Source of the DNA: an uncultured Lachnospiraceae bacterium
Lineage (GTDB): Bacteria; Bacillota; Clostridia; Lachnospirales; Lachnospiraceae
Assembly (NCBI GenBank): GCA_910585935.1
Contig: CAJUHN010000073.1
Span: 1-14,656, forward strand
Direction of reading: 5' to 3'
DNA: 14,656 bases
Every line of letters begins with the position of its first letter. The stretch's first letter is position 1. The position numbers and the translations under genes are program-made. Of this stretch, positions 6,104 through 14,303 are shown one piece after another. Under the pieces are notes generated by a model that saw nothing but the letters and a program-made list of their open reading frames with translations, ran no database searches and was not told the origin of the DNA.

Positions 6104-7520
6104 ATTAAATACAAAGTTTTTCAAAAGTATGCGCTTCTGTTTGTTTTTGAGTTTACTTCTATTAGGAACAATACCTATTTTAATCTTTAAATTTTCTTTT
6201 TTTTCTACTTATGAAGAAAGAAGGATTAATAACTTAATTAGCGAATTACAAAATCAGTGTAATATTTTGGGAAGGCAGCTCACCACAGGAAATTATATGT
6301 CGGATCAATCCAGTGAAAAGTTAAATAATGCGATTGTTCAATTAGCTAATATTTATAACGGAAGAATTATTATTGTCAATGAAAATTTAAAAATTATAAA
6401 AGATACTTATGCGCTGAAAGAGAAAAAGACACTGATTTCAGAGAAAGTAATAAAATGTTTTAATGGAGAAAGACAGTCTTATTATGATAAAGACAGTCAG
6501 TTTATAGAAGTGACCATTCCTATCAGCGATACCAATACAAAAAAGATTCTTGGTGTGATGACAGCGAGTATTCCTACTACAAATATATTATATGAAATAG
6601 AAGATATCAACGGGAAAGCTAGAATATTGATCATTACATTGATTGTTTTTGTGATCACAGCCGCATATTTTTTGGCTGGTATCTTTGTAAAGCCTTTGAA
6701 GAAAATCACATCTTCTTTTGAAAAAGTGAGTGAGGGATATTTGCAAGAGGATATTTCCATCGGAGGGTATAGTGAAATTGAGCAGATATCGGAAGCTTTT
6801 CATAAGATGTTAGGGAAGATACAAGCGTTAGATGCTTCTAGACAGGAATTTGTATCAAATGTATCTCATGAATTAAAAACACCGATTACTTCTATGAAAG
6901 TATTAGCGGATTCCCTTTTGAGCCAAGAAAATGTGCCAAATGAGTTATATAAAGAATTTATGGTAGATATTGCAGAGGAAATAGACAGAGAGAGTAAAAT
7001 TATCAGTGATTTATTATCTTTAGTAAAATTAGAGAAATCATCAGCAGATTTGAATATTACATCTGTTAATATCAATGAGCTTTTAGAATTGATTTTGAAG
7101 AGATTGCGCCCTATTGCAGCGAAGCGCAATATTGAATTAGTGTTAGAGAGTTTTCGACCTGTTACAGCAGAAGTAGATGAGGTGAAACTGACCCTTGCTT
7201 TGTCTAATTTGGTGGAAAATGCAATAAAATATAATAAAGATGATGGGTGGGTACGAGTATTTTTAAATGCAGATCACAAATATTTTTATGTGAAAGTTTC
7301 TGATTCTGGAATCGGAATACCAGAAAATGTGAAGGATTTAGTATTTGACCGATTTTACCGGGTGGACAAAGCTAGATCAAGAGAAACAGGAGGAACAGGA
7401 TTGGGATTAGCGATTACAAAAAGTATTGTAATTATGCATGATGGAGCGATAAAATTATATAGTAAAGAAAATGAAGGAACTACCTTTACTGTTAGGATTC
7501 CGCTCACTTATATCACATAA
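6093..7520 (+). CDS. Membrane sensor histidine kinase
   Basis: Partner kinase of the response regulator, located in the cytoplasmic membrane. I place the start at TTG 6093, preceded by GGAGTGGGG (6076-6084); in-frame ATGs at 6048 and 6060 lie inside the regulator gene without a ribosome binding site, and the ATG at 6129 also lacks one. This gives 475 residues: TM1 (about 15-35), an extracellular sensor region (36-176) of PAS/Cache size, TM2 (177-199), a HAMP segment (200-250), HisKA with His259 in VSHELKTPI, and an HATPase domain with N-box NLVENAIKYN (Asn376), G1 DSGIGIPEN (404-412), F-box VFDRFYRVD and G2 GGTGLGL (433-439). It resembles the PhoR/WalK/ResE class. The signal it senses is unknown; the lipoprotein gene after it may contribute. 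Confidence 0.94.
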   Translation: MKIKLNTKFFKSMRFCLFLSLLLLGTIPILIFKFSFFSTYEERRINNLISELQNQCNILGRQLTTGNYMSDQSSEKLNNAIVQLANIYNGRIIIVNENLKIIKDTYALKEKKTLISEKVIKCFNGERQSYYDKDSQFIEVTIPISDTNTKKILGVMTASIPTTNILYEIEDINGKARILIITLIVFVITAAYFLAGIFVKPLKKITSSFEKVSEGYLQEDISIGGYSEIEQISEAFHKMLGKIQALDASRQEFVSNVSHELKTPITSMKVLADSLLSQENVPNELYKEFMVDIAEEIDRESKIISDLLSLVKLEKSSADLNITSVNINELLELILKRLRPIAAKRNIELVLESFRPVTAEVDEVKLTLALSNLVENAIKYNKDDGWVRVFLNADHKYFYVKVSDSGIGIPENVKDLVFDRFYRVDKARSRETGGTGLGLAITKSIVIMHDGAIKLYSKENEGTTFTVRIPLTYIT

Positions 7521-7552
7521 ATACAATATGATTTTATGTGGAGGGAAAATAT

Positions 7553-8500
7553 TTGATAAAAAAATTACAGCAAATTGTCGTTGGTATAATCCTTTTATTG
7601 TTTTTAAGCGGCTGTCAGAATGAAGAGGTCGGTGAACAGACATTAGAAACTAATTATCGGCTGTATTATGTGAATAAATCTTATACAAAAGTAGTATCTG
7701 TGCCATATCAGGTAGAAACAGATTTAAAAATACAGGATAAAAAAGAGCTGAGAGAAAAAATGTTAGAGGAATTTTTGGAGGCTTTACAGACAGATCCAGA
7801 TAATCCTGATTATCGCAAGCCGATACCAACGGATGTAAAAGTATTAGAATCGCGCGTGATGGAAGGAAAGCTATCTATCACCTTTAATGAAAATTATTTT
7901 TCTATGGAAAGGTTAGCAGAGATTTTGAATCGAGCAGCTATTGTGCGGACATTGACACAAGTAGAAGGGATAGAATCGATAGCATTTCAAGTGAATGACC
8001 AGACATTATTAGATTCTTTGGGACAGACAGTAGGGTTTATGAAGGCTTCTGATTTTATTGATGATTTAGGTGGTGATATCAATGATTATCATAGAACTAC
8101 ATTAAACTTATATTTTGCAAATCAGACAGGCGATAAATTGGTGTTAGAGTCAAGAGAATTAGTATATAGTAATACTATTTCGATAGAACGATTAGTGATG
8201 GAACAGTTGATCAGTGGACCAACTTCAGAAGGGTTGCAGCCTGTTCTGCCATCAGATATGAAATTAATTAGTATTTCTACAAAAGATGGGATTTGTTATG
8301 TGAATCTGGATAATACATTTTTAACTGGAACAGTGAATACGATAGAAGCGATTCCTATTTATGCGATTGTGGATTCCTTAGCAGAACTTCCTAATGTGAA
8401 TAAAGTACAGATTTTGATTAATGGAGAAACAAATAAGAAATATCGAGAAGCAATTTCTTTGGATACTTTTTTTGAGAGAAATTTAGATTTGATTGAGTAA
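7553..8500 (+). CDS. Lipoprotein with two GerMN domains
   Basis: An extracytoplasmic lipoprotein. From TTG 7553 it begins MIKKLQQIVVGIILLLFLSGC, a classic lipoprotein signal with the lipobox LSGC (lipidated Cys21). GGAGG at 7540-7544 fits this start; the GTG at 7538 overlaps that site and is unlikely. The mature part contains two GerMN-like domains (about 34-150 and 182-300), each with the alternating hydrophobic strands and the late LAELPNVNKVQILINGE-type segment seen in GerM. GerMN domains are known from spore germination protein GerM and from actinobacterial LpqB, which is encoded with the MtrAB two-component system. Here the gene ends a comEA/regulator/kinase operon, so a modulatory role on the kinase or an envelope role is inferred. 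Repeat copy H begins 28 bases after its stop. Confidence 0.85.
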   Translation: MIKKLQQIVVGIILLLFLSGCQNEEVGEQTLETNYRLYYVNKSYTKVVSVPYQVETDLKIQDKKELREKMLEEFLEALQTDPDNPDYRKPIPTDVKVLESRVMEGKLSITFNENYFSMERLAEILNRAAIVRTLTQVEGIESIAFQVNDQTLLDSLGQTVGFMKASDFIDDLGGDINDYHRTTLNLYFANQTGDKLVLESRELVYSNTISIERLVMEQLISGPTSEGLQPVLPSDMKLISISTKDGICYVNLDNTFLTGTVNTIEAIPIYAIVDSLAELPNVNKVQILINGETNKKYREAISLDTFFERNLDLIE

Positions 8501-8528
8501 ATAGATGATTGTGAAGGTTAAAGAAGGA

Positions 8529-8676
8529 CGCTTCGGCAAGGAAGTATTCCAGCGAAGCCGCGCTTTCGCTCCGTTCCAGACGTAGCGGTACTAAATTCGT
8601 TGAACCCAGAGGGTTCACTCATTAAGTGCCGACGTCTTCCAAGGGGCTTCTTATGGAATACCTCCTTGCCTCCGCT
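8529..8676 (+). repeat. Interspersed hairpin repeat, copy H (complete)
   Basis: A + oriented complete copy, the shortest of the four. The arms GGCAAGGAAGTATTCC (8535-8550) and GGAATACCTCCTTGCC (8655-8670) match at 15 of 16 positions. The apical stem is wholly different from the other copies, yet perfect: TGAACCC, loop AGA, GGGTTCA. CGCT flanks both arms at two bases (8529-8532, 8673-8676). It lies between the lipoprotein and methyltransferase genes and unlike the other six copies has no oppositely oriented partner nearby. Confidence 0.92.
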
Positions 8677-8833
8677 GCTGGCTGTTCTACTTTTTGAAAA
8701 GTGAAGCTTGCGATAAATTAGGAAAGTTTAAGTGAGGGGATAGGTAAAAGGAATTGTCGGAAAAATTAGTATGGATTTGGATTTTAGAGTTTCGCAATTA
8801 CTTAGTTTTTTTATGGTAGAAAGGATTTTGAAA
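8677..8833. other. Spacer before the methyltransferase gene
   Basis: Together with copy H this makes a gene-free stretch of 333 bases. I see no convincing promoter or terminator. An ATG at 8771 opens the same frame as the methyltransferase and would add 21 residues, but it has only a weak upstream site. Confidence 0.4.
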
Positions 8834-9700
8834 ATGATTGATAAGGTATATGTTCCACCTGTTAAGATACAGGGAATAAAAACAAAATTAGTGCCATTTA
8901 TTTCAAAAGGAATTGATATAGAGGAAGATGCTATTTGGTTTGAACCATTTATGGGGTCAGGGGTGGTAGGTTTAAATTTAGCACCAAAACATGCTGTTTT
9001 CGCAGATACAAACCCACATGTAATTAGGTTATATAATCAGATTAAGCATGGAAAAATTAGTTCTTATATGGTACGTGAGTATTTTGAAAGAGAAGGTAAA
9101 TTTTTAGAAGAAAAAGATGAAAAACATTATTATTATATACGAGATAGATTTAATGAAAAACATGATCCGTTAGATTTTTTATTTTTAAATAGAAGCTGTT
9201 TTAATGGAATGATTAGATTTAATAGAGATTATAAATTTAATATTCCTTATTGTCATAAGTCAGAACGATTTGCTAAAGCATACATTACAAAAATTGTAAA
9301 TCAAGTAAAACATTTGGAAGAAATATTTCCAGAAAAAGAATGGGAATTTAAATGTCAATCTTTTGAAGAAACTATAAAAGAAGTGGGAGTAAATGATTTT
9401 ATATATTGTGACCCACCATATATTGGAAGACATGTGGATTATTATGATAGTTGGAATGAAGAATGTGAAATCAGATTAAGAGATGCATTAATTGCTTCTG
9501 GAGCAAAATTTATGATGTCTACATGGAAAGAGAATAAATACCGTAAAAATGAATACATAAAATCTATATGGGGAATGTGTTATAAAATGAATCAGGAACA
9601 TTTCTATTTTGTGGGGGCAAGTGAAAAAAATAGAAATTCTATGATGGAAGCTTTATTAACTAACTATGATCCAATTGCAAAAGGTAGCAAGATAAAGTGA
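8834..9700 (+). CDS. Orphan DNA adenine N6-methyltransferase, D12 class (Dam-like)
   Basis: It should transfer a methyl group from S-adenosylmethionine to N6 of adenine. From ATG 8834 (preceded by AGAAAGGA, 8818-8825) it has 288 residues; the longer form from 8771 adds a hydrophobic, non-family N-terminus. Domain order is that of alpha-class enzymes: FEPFMGSGVVG (36-46, SAM binding), the FADTNPHVIRLYNQIK acidic strand, FLNRSCFNGMIRFN (117-130), then catalytic DPPY (193-196) in FIYCDPPYIGRH. Dam and M.DpnII/MboI-type GATC enzymes are the nearest named relatives; target specificity cannot be read reliably. No restriction gene is visible, so it appears solitary. It looks even more A/T rich than neighbours and interrupts the com genes, which may indicate later insertion. 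comEC begins about 44 bases downstream. Confidence 0.9.
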   Translation: MIDKVYVPPVKIQGIKTKLVPFISKGIDIEEDAIWFEPFMGSGVVGLNLAPKHAVFADTNPHVIRLYNQIKHGKISSYMVREYFEREGKFLEEKDEKHYYYIRDRFNEKHDPLDFLFLNRSCFNGMIRFNRDYKFNIPYCHKSERFAKAYITKIVNQVKHLEEIFPEKEWEFKCQSFEETIKEVGVNDFIYCDPPYIGRHVDYYDSWNEECEIRLRDALIASGAKFMMSTWKENKYRKNEYIKSIWGMCYKMNQEHFYFVGASEKNRNSMMEALLTNYDPIAKGSKIK

Positions 9701-9744
9701 ACATTAAAATATAGAAAATAAATGTTATATGAGGAGGGGATATT

Positions 9745-12081
9745 ATAAAAAGACCACTTATTTGGATAGTAATGGCTTTTGTACTTGGAGAGGTATGGGC
9801 GACAAAAGAGTGGCTTGTTATATTTGTTTTTAGTTTTATCAGTATTTTTAATTTTTTCCAATATATTATAAAAAGAGAAAAAGGTGCAGATCAAATAAAA
9901 ATAGCTGTGATTTTGTGCATTTTTTTTATAATGGGAATGAAGAGAATGGAAAAGGAGGGAGAAAAAGATATTTATTTTTCTCTCACACAGACAAAAGCAG
10001 AAGTTTTAGTGGAAGGAACGATAGATATAATAGAAAAGACATCTTATGGGAAGCGGGTTTATTTAATAGACTGTCATGTTTTTTCAGAAGAAATAGAGGA
10101 TAAAGAAAAGAAGAGTCCTGTGATATTGTTACATGTGGAAACAGATTTTTCTGGGAAAGCGGGGAATCGCATGTCAGTGAAGGGAGAACTACAAGCATTT
10201 TCTCCTCCGCGCAATCTGGGAGAATTTGATGCATGGGCTTATTATAAAGCAATGGGGATTGACTATAAAATAAAGGTTTCTTCTTTTGAAATTATAGATA
10301 ACTCTTATCATTATCTCAAACAATTTCTAATAGATGGGAAAGAACATCTATCTCAAATATTTTTTCAAATTTGTTCACAAAAAGACTATGGAATTTTTCA
10401 GGCGATTCTTTTAGGAGAAAAACAGGAGTTGGATAGTATGATAAAACAACTTTATCAAGAAAATGGAATTTCTCATATTTTGGCGATTTCGGGACTGCAT
10501 ATTTCTTTAATCGGAATGGGGATTTATCGATTTTTAAGAAAAGGAATGGGATTTTTTAAAGCTGGAATAATGAGTGCCTTTTTTATGGCGGGATATGTCA
10601 TAATGACAGGAGGAGGGGTTTCGTCACTGAGAGCTTATGCGATGTTTGTGATTCTCTTGCTTTCTTATATTCTTGGTCGTACTTATGATATGCTATCTGC
10701 TGCTTCTCTTATAGCAGGAATTTTATTATGGAAGAGTCCTTTTTTACTCTATCATTCTGGATTTTTGTTATCTTTTGGTGCAGTAGTAGGAATAGAGGAA
10801 GCTAAGATTTTAAAACGATATTTACATTGCAATAGTAAATTAGAGGAAGCGTTTGTTTCTAGTTTTACGGTTTTTCTTATCACACTTCCTATTCTCTGTT
10901 ATTATTATTTTGAAATCGCTCCTTATTCTATCGTTTTAAATCTCTTTATTATTCCTTGTATGACATGGATTGTAATTTCGGGATTGATGGGAATGATAGG
11001 TGGGCTGCTTTCTCTTTCTTTGGGGAAATTTTTAATAGGAATGGGACATTTTCTTTTAGTCTTTTATGAACAGGTTTGTCGATGGGTGCAGAAACTTCCC
11101 AAGGCGAGCCTATTAATAGGAAGACCTTCTATGTTTCAGATTGCTGTCTATTATCTTTGCTTTATTATAATAGGATATCTTGTTTTTTATCAGAATAAAA
11201 TAGAAAAAGAGAAAGAAATTTGCAAAAAAGAGAGGCATAAGCGTATGGTTTATGTTATAATAATAACTATTATGCTCATAGCAAGTTTATCTTTCAAGGA
11301 AAGAGGAAAACTTCAGATCGTTTTTTTAGATGTTTCTCAAGGAGATGGAATTTATATAGAAACTCCTTCTAAGACGACTTATTTTATAGATGGAGGAAGT
11401 GCGGATATTCAAAATTTAGCAAAAAATCGGATCATTCCTTTTTTAAAAGCGAAACAAATAGAAAAATTAGATTATGTGATCATTACACATACCGATCAGG
11501 ATCATATAGCAGGAATGATGGATATATTAGAAGAAAAGAGCATACAAATAAAAACTTTGTTATTGCCACAAACGAATTTAAAAGAGGAATCTTATCAAAA
11601 TCTTGTATCATTAGCAGAAGGAAATCAAATAAAAATCATGTATTTAAAAAGAGGAGATAAGATCATAGATGGAGAAGTGAAAATAGAATGTCTGCACCCA
11701 AGAGAAGATTTTATTGCTAAAGATAAAAATGAATATTCTACGGTATTAGGTATGACATATCGGGAATTTTCTGCTCTTTTCACAGGGGATTTAGAAAATG
11801 AGGGGGAAATTGCTTTACTAGAACATGGACTCTCTTCTTATGATGTTCTAAAAGTAGCACATCATGGTTCTAAAAATGCGACAACAGAAAAGTTATTAGA
11901 AAAAGTGAAGCCAGATATCGCAGTGATATCTTGTGGGATAGAAAATAGATATGGACATCCTCATAGAGAAGTATTAGATAGATTAGAAGGAATTAGGATT
12001 TATCAAACAAAGGAAGCAGGTGCAATTACAATAAAGACAGATGGAAACCAGATAGAAATAACGACTCATCTGACACAATAA
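9745..12081 (+). CDS. comEC: ComEC/Rec2 DNA uptake channel protein
   Basis: A polytopic membrane protein that carries single-stranded DNA into the cell during transformation. The reading frame holds an N-terminal membrane pair, an extracellular OB-type domain with the family motif PPRNLGEFDAWAYYKAMGI, the Competence membrane domain with HILAISGLHIS and GGGVSSLRA, and a C-terminal metallo-beta-lactamase-like domain with FLDVSQGDG, THTDQDH (about 581-587), FTGDLE and KVAHHGSKN. Its length (about 778 residues) is normal. Start choice: an in-frame TGA lies at 9730-9732 and the first ATG is 9772, but a strong GAGGAGGGG (9731-9739) precedes ATT 9742 and ATA 9745. From ATA the protein begins [M]KRPLIWIVMAFVLGEVW, the usual ComEC opening, so I set the start there. 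If only canonical codons work, it starts at 9772 and loses nine residues. topB follows after 16 bases. Confidence 0.93.
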   Translation: MKRPLIWIVMAFVLGEVWATKEWLVIFVFSFISIFNFFQYIIKREKGADQIKIAVILCIFFIMGMKRMEKEGEKDIYFSLTQTKAEVLVEGTIDIIEKTSYGKRVYLIDCHVFSEEIEDKEKKSPVILLHVETDFSGKAGNRMSVKGELQAFSPPRNLGEFDAWAYYKAMGIDYKIKVSSFEIIDNSYHYLKQFLIDGKEHLSQIFFQICSQKDYGIFQAILLGEKQELDSMIKQLYQENGISHILAISGLHISLIGMGIYRFLRKGMGFFKAGIMSAFFMAGYVIMTGGGVSSLRAYAMFVILLLSYILGRTYDMLSAASLIAGILLWKSPFLLYHSGFLLSFGAVVGIEEAKILKRYLHCNSKLEEAFVSSFTVFLITLPILCYYYFEIAPYSIVLNLFIIPCMTWIVISGLMGMIGGLLSLSLGKFLIGMGHFLLVFYEQVCRWVQKLPKASLLIGRPSMFQIAVYYLCFIIIGYLVFYQNKIEKEKEICKKERHKRMVYVIIITIMLIASLSFKERGKLQIVFLDVSQGDGIYIETPSKTTYFIDGGSADIQNLAKNRIIPFLKAKQIEKLDYVIITHTDQDHIAGMMDILEEKSIQIKTLLLPQTNLKEESYQNLVSLAEGNQIKIMYLKRGDKIIDGEVKIECLHPREDFIAKDKNEYSTVLGMTYREFSALFTGDLENEGEIALLEHGLSSYDVLKVAHHGSKNATTEKLLEKVKPDIAVISCGIENRYGHPHREVLDRLEGIRIYQTKEAGAITIKTDGNQIEITTHLTQ

Positions 12082-12097
12082 AAAATGGAGGTGTATT

Positions 12098-14140
12098 ATG
12101 GGAAAATCTTTATTTATAGCTGAAAAACCAAGCGTAGCGCAAGAATTTATCAAAGCTTTAAAATTAAATGGAACACGCAAAGATGGTTATATGGAAGCAG
12201 GAAATACCGTTGTGACTTGGTGTGTAGGACATTTAGTGACAATGAGTTATCCAGAAGTTTATGATAATAGTCTGAAAAAATGGAGTTTTGATACGCTTCC
12301 TTTTTTGCCAAAAGAATGGAAATATGAGGTGATTCCTGCTGTCAAAAAACAATTTGAAATCGTGAGCGGTCTATTAAATCGAGAGGATATTGATACCATT
12401 TATGTCTGTACTGACTCTGGAAGGGAAGGAGAATATATTTATCGGTTGGTAGAGCAGATGTCAGGAGTAAAAAATAAACAGAGAAAGAGAGTTTGGATTG
12501 ATTCTCAGACAGAAGAAGAAATCCGAAAAGGGATTAAAAATGCAAAAGATTTATCCGATTATGATAATCTCTCAGAATCTGCATATTTGAGAGCGAAAGA
12601 GGATTATCTGATGGGAATTAATTTTTCAAGAGCATTGACCTTGAAATATGGATATTCTATTTCCAATTATTTAAAAACAGATAGAGCTGTAATTTCCGTC
12701 GGAAGAGTGATGACTTGTGTATTAGGTATGGTAGTGAAACGAGAAAGAGAAATCCGCTCTTTTGTGAAAACCCCATTTTATCGAGTACTGGCACAAGTGG
12801 CATTAGGAGAGGAAAAAGGAGTCTTTGAAGCAGAATGGAGGGCTTTAGAAGGGTCTAAATATTTCAAAAGTCCTATTTTGTATAAAGAAAATGGATTTAA
12901 AAAGAAAGAAGATGCAGAAAAACTAATTCATGAATTATCAGAAGAAAAACCGATTCTGACAGAAGTATTTTCTGTGGAGAGAAAGAAGGAAAATAAAAAT
13001 GCGCCGCTTCTTTACAATCTCGCAGAACTACAAAATGAATGTTCTAAGCTATTCAAAATCAGCCCAGATCAAACCCTTAACATTGTACAGGAATTATATG
13101 AAAAAAAATTAGTCACTTATCCTAGAACAGATGCGAGAGTTTTATCCACAGCCGTAGCGAAAGAAATTCAAAAAAACATAAAAGGGCTTCTTTCTTATCC
13201 AAATGGAGCAGTTTTTGCAAAAGAGATTTTAGATAAAGAAAGTCAAAAGGGAATAGAGAAAACTAGATATGTCAATGATAAACAGATTACAGACCATTAT
13301 GCCATTATTCCAACAGGTCAAGGTTTGAATGTTCTTTCTAGTTTAAATGGGAATAGTGTTTGTGTATATGAAACTATTGTGCGCCGTTTTTTGAGTATTT
13401 TTTATCCACCTGCAGTATATCAAAAAATCACTGTGATCACAAAGACAAAGAACGAGGCTTTTTATGCTAGTTTTAAAGTTTTGCTAGAAGAGGGATATTT
13501 AAAGGTGGCAGGGAAATCTTCTGTTTCTGTATCCAAAAAAGAAGAAAAAGATAATGTAGAAGATGTAAAATGTGATTCTAAGATGTTAGAGGCGTTAGGA
13601 AAGTTAAAAAAGGGAATGATATTACAAATTAATGAATTAAATATCAAAGAAGGAGAAACATCTCCCCCTAAAAGATATAATTCTGGATCTATGATACTAG
13701 CAATGGAAAATGCAGGGCAGTTGATTGAAGATGAGGAGCTTCGGGCACAGATAAAGGGAAGCGGAATAGGAACAAGTGCGACAAGAGCTGAAATTTTAAA
13801 GAAACTGCTACATAACGGTTATATGGAATTAAATAAAAAAACACAGATAATCACCCCTTCTTTATTGGGAGAAATGATTTATGAAGTAGTTAATGCGTCC
13901 ATAAAACAGTTATTGAATCCAGAATTGACCGCTAGTTGGGAGAAAGGTCTTACTTATGTGGCAGAAGGAAATATTACTTCAGAGGAATATATGGAAAAAT
14001 TAGAGCGTTTTGTAAAGAGCAGAACGCAGAGCGTAGCAGGACTCAATAACCAGTGTGTTTTAAGAGCTTGTTTTGAAAAGGCAGCAGAGAGTTATAAAGA
14101 AAAAAATGAAAAGAAAAAAAAGGAAAAAGAAAATTTATAA
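12098..14140 (+). CDS. topB: Type IA DNA topoisomerase III
   Basis: It relaxes and decatenates DNA by single-strand passage through a transient phosphotyrosine bond. The 680-residue protein has an N-terminal Toprim domain with Glu9 in FIAEKPS and the acidic CTDSGREGE (104-112), the catalytic tyrosine in LVTYPRTDAR (Tyr341), and later ISDHYAIIPTG-like QITDHYAIIPTG, SPPKRYNSGSMILAMENAG and GSGIGTSATRAEIL segments. No C-terminal zinc-finger cysteines are seen; the end is a Lys/Glu tail. Oddity: the usual SVGRVQTP motif reads SVGRVMTC (200-207). GGAGGTG (12086-12092) precedes the ATG. It is probably co-transcribed with comEC. Topoisomerase III copies also occur on conjugative elements, but no other element genes are present here. 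Confidence 0.93.
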   Translation: MGKSLFIAEKPSVAQEFIKALKLNGTRKDGYMEAGNTVVTWCVGHLVTMSYPEVYDNSLKKWSFDTLPFLPKEWKYEVIPAVKKQFEIVSGLLNREDIDTIYVCTDSGREGEYIYRLVEQMSGVKNKQRKRVWIDSQTEEEIRKGIKNAKDLSDYDNLSESAYLRAKEDYLMGINFSRALTLKYGYSISNYLKTDRAVISVGRVMTCVLGMVVKREREIRSFVKTPFYRVLAQVALGEEKGVFEAEWRALEGSKYFKSPILYKENGFKKKEDAEKLIHELSEEKPILTEVFSVERKKENKNAPLLYNLAELQNECSKLFKISPDQTLNIVQELYEKKLVTYPRTDARVLSTAVAKEIQKNIKGLLSYPNGAVFAKEILDKESQKGIEKTRYVNDKQITDHYAIIPTGQGLNVLSSLNGNSVCVYETIVRRFLSIFYPPAVYQKITVITKTKNEAFYASFKVLLEEGYLKVAGKSSVSVSKKEEKDNVEDVKCDSKMLEALGKLKKGMILQINELNIKEGETSPPKRYNSGSMILAMENAGQLIEDEELRAQIKGSGIGTSATRAEILKKLLHNGYMELNKKTQIITPSLLGEMIYEVVNASIKQLLNPELTASWEKGLTYVAEGNITSEEYMEKLERFVKSRTQSVAGLNNQCVLRACFEKAAESYKEKNEKKKKEKENL

Positions 14141-14149
14141 TCAAAGGTT

Positions 14150-14303
14150 CGCTCCAGAAAGACACTATTCCAGCGAAGCCGCGCTCTCGCTCCGTTCCAG
14201 ACGTAGTGGACACTAAATTCGCGGTTTCGCTTCTTGCGAAACTGCTCATTAAGCGCCAACGTCTTCCAAGGGGCTTCTTTTGGAATAGTGTCTTTCTTCC
14301 GCT
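14150..14303 (+). repeat. Interspersed hairpin repeat, copy F (complete)
   Basis: It starts nine bases after the topB stop codon. Left arm AGAAAGACACTATTCC (14156-14171) is the exact reverse complement of right arm GGAATAGTGTCTTTCT (14282-14297), although these arms share only the ATTCC/GGAAT end with copy C. The apical stem GCGGTTTCGC, loop TTCTT, GCGAAACTGC has ten pairs with one G-T. CGCT flanks both arms (14150-14153, 14300-14303). It is followed by the tail TAGTTTGTAG as in copy A. It may serve as the 3' end structure of the topB transcript, but no T run follows. Confidence 0.93.
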
